Shown: positions 43,795 to 50,346 of the stretch, one piece after another
How the letters are laid out: each line of letters begins with the position of its first letter
Position numbering within the stretch: position 1 is the first letter of the stretch
Assembly: GCA_026984795.1 (NCBI GenBank)
Contig: JALSRK010000049.1
Location: 1-50,346, forward strand
Direction of reading: 5' to 3'
Source of the DNA: Solibacteraceae bacterium
GTDB taxonomy: Bacteria > Acidobacteriota > Terriglobia > Bryobacterales > Bryobacteraceae
DNA length: 50,346 nt
Made by a program: the position numbers and the translations under genes
The notes under the pieces: generated by a model
The model's database searches: none
Told to the model about the DNA's origin: nothing
What the model saw: only the letters and a program-made list of their open reading frames with translations

Positions 43795-44816
43795 TAGAAA
43801 TACCGCTCCATCAGCCGGACGAACCGCTCGTTCTCCGGCCGTGTCCGGACGGCGATCCGGATGGCCTCCCCCTCGACGCCCGGCCACCCCGTGCAATCGC
43901 GCACCAGGACTTTGTGGCTTTCCAGGTACCGGACAAGACCCTGCACGCCGCTCGTCAGGTAGATGAGCATGTAGTTGGCCTCGCTACGAACCGGTGTGAT
44001 CACCGGGATCCGCCGCAGGCGTCTCCACAGCCATTCGCGCTCCTCGGCGACCAGGGCTTTGGTGCGCGCCGCATGGTCGAGGTCGTCCAGGCTCCGGTGG
44101 GCGGCGGTCTCCGCCAGCACGTTCACCTGCCAGGGTTCCCGCTTTTCCCGCAGCGAAGCGATGTTGGCCTCGTCGCCGACCAGCGCCCCGATGCGCAAGC
44201 CGGCCAAGGCGTAGAACTTCGAGAGCGACCGCAAGACGAAGAGGTTCGGGCGCGCGCCGATCATCGGGATCAGTGAGGGCGCCTCAGTGAATTCGATGTA
44301 GCTCTCGTCCACGATGACCGGGTTCTTGGTGCCGGCGAGCCAATCGTGCAGTTGTTCCGGTCCGATCGTCTGTCCGATGGGGTCGTTCGGCTGAGCGAAA
44401 AAGACAAGGCCGGAATCGGGCCACCGGTGCGGCTCGTTCCACTTGACGATCAGGGCCGCCGGATGGGCCCGGTGGAACTCGAGCGGAACCGGGGCCGCCA
44501 AAGCGGCCGCCTCCTTGCGCCACATGCGGGCGGTGAAATGGATCAGCTCGGTGGCCCCGTTGCCCAAGAGGATCTGTGCCGGGGCGACTTGCCAGCGGCG
44601 GGCCAGTTTCGCCGTCAGGGAGCTGCCCCAGGCATCGGGATAACAGTCCACGCGCTCCAGCGCGCCGCGGATGGCCTCACGAACTCCCGGCGCCGGGCCG
44701 AGTGGGTTCACCGGCTCGCTGAAGTCCAGCACTTCCCGCCAGTCCCAGCCGCGCTCTTCGGCAAGTTGGAAGCGCGTCTTCGGGTGGAATACAGCCGCCT
44801 CTAGGTCCATTGGCAT
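43794..44816 (-). CDS. cobD: CobD-like aminotransferase-fold enzyme (threonine-phosphate decarboxylase)
   Basis: The 340-residue PLP enzyme is of the histidinol-phosphate aminotransferase/CobD group. LDFSEPVNPLGPAPGVREAI at about 30-49 is the CobD/CobC N-terminal motif, QPNDPIG corresponds to the usual NPNNPTG, VIVDESYIEF holds the cofactor Asp, and Lys200 in SLSKFYALAGLRIG is the Schiff-base lysine. CobD makes (R)-1-amino-2-propanol phosphate for the cobalamin nucleotide loop. A histidinol-phosphate role is possible but less likely, because it lies behind a cobalamin riboswitch and before btuFDC. ATG 44816 or 44810 are both possible. Confidence 0.82.
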   Translation of the reverse strand: MPMDLEAAVFHPKTRFQLAEERGWDWREVLDFSEPVNPLGPAPGVREAIRGALERVDCYPDAWGSSLTAKLARRWQVAPAQILLGNGATELIHFTARMWRKEAAALAAPVPLEFHRAHPAALIVKWNEPHRWPDSGLVFFAQPNDPIGQTIGPEQLHDWLAGTKNPVIVDESYIEFTEAPSLIPMIGARPNLFVLRSLSKFYALAGLRIGALVGDEANIASLREKREPWQVNVLAETAAHRSLDDLDHAARTKALVAEEREWLWRRLRRIPVITPVRSEANYMLIYLTSGVQGLVRYLESHKVLVRDCTGWPGVEGEAIRIAVRTRPENERFVRLMERYF

Positions 44817-44914
44817 TCCGTTCTCGAGCGGGCGTACGCGGGCGATGGAGGCGGGCGGGCAGGCAACGCTTTCAGGCGCCTTCGTCCTCCCTCGCAGACG
44901 AACAGCCCACAGAA

Positions 44915-45063
44915 GCGGGAAACCGGTCTCCTGACTCGCGCCGGGCGCTGAGTGCGGCGTCCTTCCCGGATACTTGCCTGCCAGTGGCCGCCGCGGCCCG
45001 TCCACAGGCGCTCACAGTTGCGGGGCAGTGGCGGATTCGCACCGCCTTCCCGTCATTTCCCGC
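44915..45063 (-). promoter_or_regulatory. Cobalamin (AdoCbl) riboswitch
   Basis: Read on the minus strand the region has the conserved order of the B12 element: GGGAAGGCGGTGCGAATCCG, then CACTGCCCCGCAACTGTGAG, GCCACTGG, CGGGAAGGACGC and the B12 box GCGAGTCAGGAGACCGG (complement of 44938-44922). The closing stem P1 is perfect: GCGGGAAA (45063-45056) with TTTCCCGC (44922-44915). It lies 98 nt upstream of cobD in the same direction. A hairpin TTCGTC/GACGAA at 44902-44881 may be part of the expression platform; no T-tract follows, so control may be translational. Confidence 0.95.
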
Positions 45064-45136
45064 CAGTGGAAACCACTATGACTGAAGGTATCACGCGGGT
45101 TCGACGGGACGCAAAAGCCGGCCCGCGCGGTCCCCG

Positions 45137-46993
45137 TCAGCCCTCTCCGGGGGAGCCCTCAGCCGGCAGCGCCCGGGCGGCCAGCTCGGCGATGTCTACC
45201 AGCTCGGCGGCGTCCTCCCGGCCCGTGAGAGCGTCTCGGAACATCGAGCGGCAGAAGGGACAGGCGGCGGCAATCGTCCCCGCCCCCGTCTCAATCAACT
45301 GATCCGTCCGGGCGCGGTTGATTCGCTCACCTTGCTCCTCGCCCAGGAAGAACAGTCCCCCGCCGGCTCCGCAGCAGAAGGCCCAGTCCCGCGTCCGCTC
45401 CGGTTCCGCCAGCCTGCCGTAGCGGCGGACCACCGCCCGGGGCGCCTCGTATTCACCCCGGTACCGGCCGAGATAGCAAGGGTCGTGAAAGGTGATGCTG
45501 CCTCCGTGGTGTTTGGGCAGGCGGTGGGCGTGCCGGGCCAGCACCTCGGAGTGGTGTTCGATGGGAGGAGCTTCTCCATACTCGCGCCAGTCCGTCGAGA
45601 TCGTCCTCACGCAATGCGGGCAGATGGAAACGAGCCGGCGGACCTTCTTTTGCGAGAGCATCTCCAGGTTCTCCGCCGCCAGCTCGCCGAAGGCGAGATC
45701 GTTGCCCAGCCGGCGGGCGGCGTCACCGGTGCACTTCTCCCGCGGCAGAACGCCGAAGCCGATCCCCAGATGGTCCAGCACCCGGGCCAGCGCCCGAACA
45801 ATCTGCCGGCCCTGGTCGTCGTAGGCCCCCATGCAGCCGAGCCACAGGCAGTATTCTTGGGAGCCGTCGTAGAGCGGCAGGCCCGCCTGCTCGAGGAAGC
45901 GGCGCCGCTCGGCGGCCGGGATTCCCATGGGGTTGCCGTAGCGCTCCAGGTTGACGAAGAGCTGGGAGCCGTGCGGGTCGTCCCAACGGCCCGTGTTCAC
46001 CGCGCCTCGCCGCAGCCCGACGATCGCCGGCAGATGCTGCACGCCCACCGGACACTGTTCCTCGCAGGCCCCGCAGGTGGTGCACTGGAAGACGGCCGTC
46101 GGCGACAGATGCCCGCCCAGCAGCGGGGTCTCGGCGCCAGGCGGATTCGCGCGCAGATAGCTCCGGAACCCCAGGGCGATCTGTTTCGGATCCAGTTCCT
46201 TGCCGGTGGCCGCCGCCGGGCAGTGCTCGGTGCAGCGGCCGCACTCGACGCAGGTGAACGCCTGCAGGGCGATGAGCCTGGTCACGTCCTTGCCCGTGTC
46301 CAGACCGAAATCGTCGTCATCGGCCAGCGGCGGAATCCCGGCGAAGCCGGGCCGCTTCAAGAAGACGGTGACCGGGCTCAAAGCCAGATGCAGGTGCTTG
46401 GTGCCGGGTATCAGGGGCAGGAAGATCAGCAGCACCGCGGTGTGGATCCACCAGTTGACGTGCAGCCAAGCCGGCGAGCCGACCTCGAAGTAGTCGAACA
46501 GATAGGTGACCATCAGCAGGAAGATCAACAGCGCGATCAACCCGCTTTCCGCCGAGACGGGGCCGAGCCAGCGGGGCCGGATCACGAACCGGCGCACCGC
46601 CAGACCCGTGATCGCCACCGCCACGGCCGCGGCAAACAGAGCCACCGCGCCGAAGTACGCCCGTCCGAACGCTGTCTCGCGGGAGAGCAGCGGAAAGCCG
46701 AATCCCGAGGCAAGATGGTCGAGCGTCACCCCGGCGAAGGCGCAGAATCCCCAGAAGACGATTGCGTGGGCCAGACCCGGCAACGGCCGGTGCCGGATCA
46801 CCTTGGCCTGGGCGAGCACCTCAGCGGCGAAACGGCGCAGCCGCGGCCCGACGGGGCGGAGCGAATAGCCGGGCTCGCTTCGGGCAGCGCGAATCGAGGC
46901 CAGGACCGGCCGGAAGCGCCACCAAGCCGCCGCCACGGAGGCAGCCGCGAGCATCAACAGGATCAGGGTCTCGGCGAGCGCGGGATGGTGCAT
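45137..46993 (-). CDS. Membrane Fe-S oxidoreductase, EtfD/HdrD-type (ETF:menaquinone oxidoreductase-like)
   Basis: The 618-residue protein combines about five N-terminal transmembrane helices of the NarI/HdrE-like cytochrome b kind (residues 5-220, with several His) with two ferredoxin motifs (CVECGRCTEHCP and CTTCGACEEQCP) and two CCG (DUF224) cysteine domains (CLWLGCMG, CPHC, HDPCYLGRY, FCCGAGGG). This is the architecture of mycobacterial EtfD and of ETF:menaquinone oxidoreductases, which pass electrons from acyl-CoA dehydrogenation into the quinone pool. It stands alone, 74 nt from the riboswitch, with its own TAGATT box. Confidence 0.9.
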   Translation of the reverse strand: MHHPALAETLILLMLAAASVAAAWWRFRPVLASIRAARSEPGYSLRPVGPRLRRFAAEVLAQAKVIRHRPLPGLAHAIVFWGFCAFAGVTLDHLASGFGFPLLSRETAFGRAYFGAVALFAAAVAVAITGLAVRRFVIRPRWLGPVSAESGLIALLIFLLMVTYLFDYFEVGSPAWLHVNWWIHTAVLLIFLPLIPGTKHLHLALSPVTVFLKRPGFAGIPPLADDDDFGLDTGKDVTRLIALQAFTCVECGRCTEHCPAAATGKELDPKQIALGFRSYLRANPPGAETPLLGGHLSPTAVFQCTTCGACEEQCPVGVQHLPAIVGLRRGAVNTGRWDDPHGSQLFVNLERYGNPMGIPAAERRRFLEQAGLPLYDGSQEYCLWLGCMGAYDDQGRQIVRALARVLDHLGIGFGVLPREKCTGDAARRLGNDLAFGELAAENLEMLSQKKVRRLVSICPHCVRTISTDWREYGEAPPIEHHSEVLARHAHRLPKHHGGSITFHDPCYLGRYRGEYEAPRAVVRRYGRLAEPERTRDWAFCCGAGGGLFFLGEEQGERINRARTDQLIETGAGTIAAACPFCRSMFRDALTGREDAAELVDIAELAARALPAEGSPGEG

Positions 46994-47008
46994 GGGCGAT
47001 TAGCTACG

Positions 47009-47014
47009 AATCTA
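47009..47014 (-). promoter_or_regulatory. -10 box (TAGATT) of the EtfD-like gene
   Basis: TAGATT on the minus strand ends 15 nt before the ATG at 46993, again giving a leader of about 8 nt. No -35 box is evident. Confidence 0.4.
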
Positions 47015-47106
47015 GCATGGGCCCGGCCGCCGATAAGACAAGACCGAGTCCGGCGGGCGGCCGAACCCGGTCCAGGTGGGAGATGAAATCTCTGGCGGAG
47101 CGTCGC

Positions 47107-47631
47107 TCAAGCGACGAAGGGCTCGCCCTTGTGCCAGTCGGCGCCGCAGAGTCCACCGCTCTTGAACGCCTGGGCCGTGCGGAGGATCTCGGACGGGCTG
47201 CGGCCGACCTCGAGATCGTTGATGGCCACCGAGCGCACGACACCTTTGTCATCGACCAGGACAGTGGCGCGGAAGGCAACACCCAGGTCTTCCTTCAGGA
47301 CGCCGAAGGCCTTGCTGAACTGGTGGCTCGTGTCGGCGACCACCGGGTGCGTGACGCCGTCCGGGAATGTGGACTTGTCCTCGAACCAGGCCTTGTGCGA
47401 ATAGAACGAATCCGTGCTGGCGCCGATGATCTCGATGCCCTCGGCTTCAAACTCCTTCTTCAGTTTCTCGAAGCCCCGGATCTCGGTGGGGCAGACGAAG
47501 GTGAAGTCCAGGGGATACCAATAAATGATGTGCCACTTACCAGCATAATCGGAGCTACTGATCTCCTTCTGCTCGCCGTTGACGTACGCAGTCGCTTTCC
47601 ATTCGGGTTCGTTCTGACCGATCAAGCTCAT
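47107..47631 (-). CDS. 2-Cys peroxiredoxin (AhpC/Prx1 type)
   Basis: The 174-residue protein reduces hydrogen and alkyl peroxides. The peroxidatic Cys47 is in DFTFVCPTEI, and the resolving Cys162 is in GGLCGADWHKGEPFVA, as in AhpC/Prx1 enzymes. The start at 47631 gives the family N-terminus and has AAGGAGAG 8 nt upstream. Length is slightly short of E. coli AhpC (187). No AhpF or AhpD reductase is adjacent, so the electron donor is unknown. Confidence 0.96.
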   Translation of the reverse strand: MSLIGQNEPEWKATAYVNGEQKEISSSDYAGKWHIIYWYPLDFTFVCPTEIRGFEKLKKEFEAEGIEIIGASTDSFYSHKAWFEDKSTFPDGVTHPVVADTSHQFSKAFGVLKEDLGVAFRATVLVDDKGVVRSVAINDLEVGRSPSEILRTAQAFKSGGLCGADWHKGEPFVA

Positions 47632-47775
47632 AGCTGTTTCTCTCCTTAAGTCGTTTCGATGCGGCCGCCTCCGTGAAGGTCGCAACGAAATTGCAACTGG
47701 GAGCTGCAGGCGGGGGCAAGGCGGCCAGGGGTGGCGAGGGGCCAAATCCGGGTCTCGACAGCGCCTCGGCTGTGG

Positions 47776-47781
47776 TATACT
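47776..47781 (+). promoter_or_regulatory. Extended -10 promoter of tRNA-Gly
   Basis: TATACT (47776-47781) is preceded by TGG, making an extended -10 element. TCGACA at 47755-47760 resembles a -35 box but with a 15-nt spacer. The transcript would start about 6 nt before the tRNA. Confidence 0.65.
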
Positions 47782-47793
47782 CTCGATCGGAGA

Positions 47794-47868
<75 letters not shown>

Positions 47869-47934
47869 ACAAATTCTTTGTTTTGACGCGCTTGGAAGCA
47901 AGTCGTCCTCAAGCCTTCGTACCCCGATAATCCG

Positions 47935-48115
47935 TTAATCCATTAAGGCATCCCTCAGGTCACCCGAAGGGGAGCCTCCGGTGCCTACCAGCACCATCCG
48001 CTCGATCGTGTTGACGACCTCCCGCTTCTGGGTCAAGTCGGCTTTCGTGTAGACGTCCATGTTGACGCCGATGCCATGGCCCCGTTGGTCGGCAGCGGCT
48101 TTCGCACTGACCCTC
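47935..48115 (-). pseudogene. Remnant of a tyrosine recombinase (C-terminal end)
   Basis: The minus-strand frame ending at 47935 encodes DQRGHGIGVNMDVYTK, followed by ADLTQKREVVNTIERMVL. This resembles the C-terminus of tyrosine recombinases, where HG..GV...VYT contains the last His and the nucleophilic Tyr. Upstream sequence no longer fits the family and no start is present. It lies 67 nt downstream of tRNA-Gly and points towards it, a usual place for an integrase. Confidence 0.55.
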
Positions 48116-48184
48116 GCTCTCTCGCCCAAGCTGATGAACCGCCCTCGGGCACCCGCAGGCTCCACAGATTGGGAGGACGGACGA

Positions 48185-48475
48185 ATGGGACGACGAAGCA
48201 GGTTCTCCCCGGAAGTCCGGGAGCAGGCAGTCGGGCGAGTGAACGAGAGCCGGGCCAAGCACCGTTCTGAACAGGCGGTGATCTGTTCGGCGGCTGGGAA
48301 ACCCGGCTGCGGACCGAAGACGCTGCGCAAGTGGATCCGGCGGGCCGAGACCGAGGCCGGCTAGCGCCAGGGCTGAGCGACGGCAGACCGGGAACGGCCT
48401 AAGCAGCTGGAACGGGGGAACTCCGAACCGAAGCGATCCAACGAGGTTCTCTGGAAGGCAGCGTTTTTCGAAAGG
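48185..48475 (+). pseudogene. IS3-family transposase orfA remnant
   Basis: The frame starting at ATG 48185 encodes RFSPEVREQAVGRVNESR, then CGPKTLRKWIRRAETEAG, which matches the helix-turn-helix region of IS3-family OrfA proteins. It is broken by TAG at 48362-48364 and TGA at 48374-48376, but the same frame continues with PKQLERGNSEPKRSNEVLWK and AAFF, matching the leucine-zipper part of OrfA. The element is dead. No OrfB and no terminal inverted repeats could be recognised. Confidence 0.75.
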
Positions 48476-48763
48476 GGGAACGCGGCAGGCACTGGGGGCT
48501 TCCGGAAGGAACAGCGGATCTCGAAGTTCTCCCGGGGCGTACGGGCGGCTGCCGGGGCGTTTCGGAAGCATGCGGGCGGCGGTGCTGGAGACCTTGCCGA
48601 GATCGCCGGGACAGCACCCCGCTGACGGAGGTTTGCCTCACAAGATCAACGTGTGGGAAGAAACGAGTCGGTTCGAGTCGACCCTCCGGCGGAGCCGGGA
48701 AGTCATGAGCGCTTCAGGGTGGGTGTGGCGTCCGAGCCCGGCTGGTGAAAAGCGGTTGTGATG
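48476..48763. other. Decayed sequence downstream of the IS3 remnant
   Basis: No gene is recognised. Short frames are low in conservation signs. This is where OrfB of the IS element would be expected, but it cannot be read in any frame, so it is either deleted or decayed beyond recognition. Confidence 0.45.
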
Positions 48764-49975
48764 TCAGGGAATGGCGCCGGACCGGCGCAGGCCGGCTATC
48801 TCGCTCTCACGATAGCCTACCTCTCGTAAGAGCTCTTCGGTATGCTCTCCTAAGCGCGGTGGAGGCAACCGATGCGATGGGGGCGTGCGGGAAGCGCGAA
48901 TGGGGGTCCCGAGCAGGCTGAGAGCGCCGGCGCCGGGCCGTTCCACCTCGATGATCATGTTGTTGGCCCGCAGTTGCGGATCCCGGAGGGCCTCTTCATA
49001 GGTGTTGATCTTGGCGCAAAGGATGCCCTTTTGCTCGAGGATCTCGAGCCATTCCCTCGTAGTCTTTTCCTGGAAACGCTTCGCCAGGATGGCGACGAGG
49101 TCTTTCTGATTCGCGTGCCGCCCCTGGGCCGTGCGAAAGCGCGGATCTTGCGAGAGGTCTTCCAGTCCCATGGCGGTGGAGAGGTCGCGGAGGGCGTCGT
49201 CGGAGAAGACCGCTGAGACCTCCAGGAAGCCGTCTTTGGTCCGCCAGGATCTCGGGACCGAGGCGTCCGTGGCTCCGAGGTCCTGGTCGGCTTCACGGCC
49301 GAGTTGCGGGTTCAGGGCCGCCGCCGAACTCCATAAATCGGCGAAGACGGCGGCGCTCAGCAGGTCGGTGGAGACCTTCTGGCCCCGCCCGGACCGTTCC
49401 CTCTCGAACAGCGCCACCAGGATCCCAAGAGCCAGCAGGAGGCCCGCCGGGTAGTCTACCGAGATCCCGGGCGGCTGGGGGACCGCCTCCGGATCGTCGC
49501 GCCGGAAGAGACCGCCGACGGCGGCCGCCATGTCGGCGTGGCCCTTCCGCCGGCGCTCGACGTATGGTCCGGAATCACCCCACCCCGACGAGCAGGCGTA
49601 GACCAGGCGCGGATTCACCTCCGCCAGACGCTCGTAATCGAGGCCGAGGCGTTCGACCACGCCGGGCCGGAAGTTGTGCACGAACACGTCGGCGGTGCGG
49701 ACGAGCCGCAGCACCACCTCTCTGCCTTCCGGCTTCCGGACGTCCAACACGACGCTCCGCTTGTTCCGGTTCAAGCCGGCGAACGGCAGGCTCAGGTCAC
49801 CCGCGAAGGGGCCGTAGCCGCGGCTCCAGTCGCCCATGCCGGCGCGCTCGATCTTGATGACGTCGGCGCCGAAGTCCCCCAGCAGTTGGGTAGCCAGGGG
49901 ACCCTGCCAGACGTGCGTGAAGTCGATGACGCGGATGCCTGCGAGGGCCGCAGGGGCCGGTTTGTCGCCGCTCAT
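48764..49975 (-). CDS. CaiB/BaiF-type CoA-transferase (class III)
   Basis: The 403-residue protein is a family III CoA-transferase. The N-terminal motif is [53 protein letters not shown] and [20 protein letters not shown] follow; the catalytic Asp is in [12 protein letters not shown]; the C-terminal part has the family's long helix and [15 protein letters not shown]. Such enzymes move CoA between carboxylic acids. The start at 49975 overlaps the stop of the upstream enoyl-CoA hydratase as ATGA, so both belong to one acid-degradation operon. Substrate unknown. Confidence 0.93.
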   Translation of the reverse strand: MSGDKPAPAALAGIRVIDFTHVWQGPLATQLLGDFGADVIKIERAGMGDWSRGYGPFAGDLSLPFAGLNRNKRSVVLDVRKPEGREVVLRLVRTADVFVHNFRPGVVERLGLDYERLAEVNPRLVYACSSGWGDSGPYVERRRKGHADMAAAVGGLFRRDDPEAVPQPPGISVDYPAGLLLALGILVALFERERSGRGQKVSTDLLSAAVFADLWSSAAALNPQLGREADQDLGATDASVPRSWRTKDGFLEVSAVFSDDALRDLSTAMGLEDLSQDPRFRTAQGRHANQKDLVAILAKRFQEKTTREWLEILEQKGILCAKINTYEEALRDPQLRANNMIIEVERPGAGALSLLGTPIRASRTPPSHRLPPPRLGEHTEELLREVGYRESEIAGLRRSGAIP

Positions 49976-50346
49976 TTTCGTTTCCAGACGGGGTCGCGCT
50001 TCTCGGCGAACGCCTTGGGGCCGTCGATGTAGTCTTCCGATTGCCTCAGGCGCTGCACTGCTGGAAGGGAGTCGATCTCGGCGAGCGTGGGCTCCTTCGC
50101 GCTGGCCAGGAAGCTCCTCACCATCTCTTTGGCCGCCTGAAGCGCCGTCGGGGAACATTCGAGAATCTTGCTCACCCATTCCCGGACCAAAGCCGGGAGA
50201 CGCTCACGCGGGGCCGCGGCGTTCACCAGCCCGATGCGCAGCGCTTCGCGGGCCGGTATTAGCTCGCCGGTGAGAATCAGGCCCATGGCCTGGTGGTAGG
50301 GGATACGCCTGGGCAGGTGATAGATGCCGCCGGAGTCCGCCACCAG
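49972..50346 (-). CDS. Enoyl-CoA hydratase/isomerase family protein (C-terminal part)
   Basis: Only the C-terminal 124 residues are inside the window; the gene runs off the right edge. [43 protein letters not shown] is the crotonase-family segment around the active-site region, and [14 protein letters not shown] follows. The usual acidic residue of hydratases just before this part is replaced by the Asp-Ser-Gly-Gly variant, so the reaction may be hydration, isomerisation or hydrolysis. It is translationally coupled to the CoA-transferase gene downstream. Confidence 0.88.
   Translation of the reverse strand: MVADSGGIYHLPRRIPYHQAMGLILTGELIPAREALRIGLVNAAAPRERLPALVREWVSKILECSPTALQAAKEMVRSFLASAKEPTLAEIDSLPAVQRLRQSEDYIDGPKAFAEKRDPVWKRK

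Noticed and set aside
44817-45005. Extension of the CobD-like frame upstream to 403 codons
   Set aside because: It would translate through the cobalamin riboswitch; conserved family sequence starts near 44800.
45332-47086. Plus-strand open frame of 584 codons
   Set aside because: It is antisense to the EtfD-like gene, whose Cys motifs are unmistakable.
48570-48761. Plus-strand frame of 63 codons, considered as an OrfB fragment
   Set aside because: No DDE or other IS3 OrfB motif could be recognised in it.

Overview
The window is a GC-rich, densely coded bacterial chromosome segment. Gene content suggests an Acidobacteriota genome, probably of the Bryobacterales/Solibacter type: exported S9 peptidases and sulfatase-like enzymes, Tat-exported oxidoreductases, CaiB/enoyl-CoA modules, a DUF5658 protein and promoters with TACAAT/TAGAAT -10 boxes close to the start codon. 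This placement is an inference from gene style; no 16S gene or taxon-specific marker is present.

Layout. 1-1497: a 195-bp direct repeat that duplicates the promoter and first codons of an SLC13/ArsB-type permease. 1498-2304: a long non-coding stretch. 2305-4953 (-): a Tat-signal DegT-type aminotransferase and a beta-propeller-like protein. 5289-8631 (+): a small secreted Gly-rich protein, then rpsO and pnp with a structured leader. 8781-11102 (+): an exported alpha/beta hydrolase and a Tat-exported Gfo/Idh/MocA oxidoreductase. 11125-18486 (-): an exported O-methyltransferase, a quinone oxidoreductase, and the branched-chain operon ilvB-ilvN-ilvC-cimA plus an unknown gene. That operon is preceded by a leader peptide rich in Ile and Val codons and an intrinsic terminator, which together form a classical attenuator. 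18905-22315 (+): overlapping lpdA-lipB-E2 acyltransferase genes. 22391-24562 (-): a DPP-IV-type S9 peptidase. 24719-30172 (+): L-lactate dehydrogenase, a small membrane protein, tldD-pmbA, an FxLYD-like protein, a lone receiver domain and a DUF167 protein. 30169-33094: two exported unknown proteins and a sulfatase-like hydrolase with a Thr nucleophile. 33135-39084 (-): an acyl-CoA dehydrogenase, an ETF dehydrogenase-like flavoprotein with two ferredoxin-type Cys motifs, and divergent EtfB and EtfA. 39255-41025 (-): an ABC ATPase/FtsX permease pair. 41145-45063 (-): a cobalamin riboswitch followed by a CobD-like enzyme and BtuF-BtuD-BtuC. 45137-46993 (-): a membrane Fe-S oxidoreductase of the EtfD/HdrD type. 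47107-47631 (-): a 2-Cys peroxiredoxin. 47794-47868: tRNA-Gly(CCC), followed by remnants of a tyrosine recombinase and an IS3-family orfA. 48764-50346 (-): a CaiB-type CoA-transferase and the C-terminal part of an enoyl-CoA hydratase that runs off the window.

Three functional themes stand out. First, isoleucine/valine synthesis through citramalate, with a leader whose regulatory codons match the products of the operon. Second, acyl-CoA oxidation electron transfer: a dehydrogenase, a divergent ETF pair and two different candidate ETF:quinone oxidoreductases lie within 14 kb. Third, B12 uptake under riboswitch control. The clearest sites of past mobile activity are the integrase/IS remnants beside tRNA-Gly and the tandem duplication at the left edge.

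Many long open frames lie antisense to these genes because of the high GC content; they were treated as spurious.
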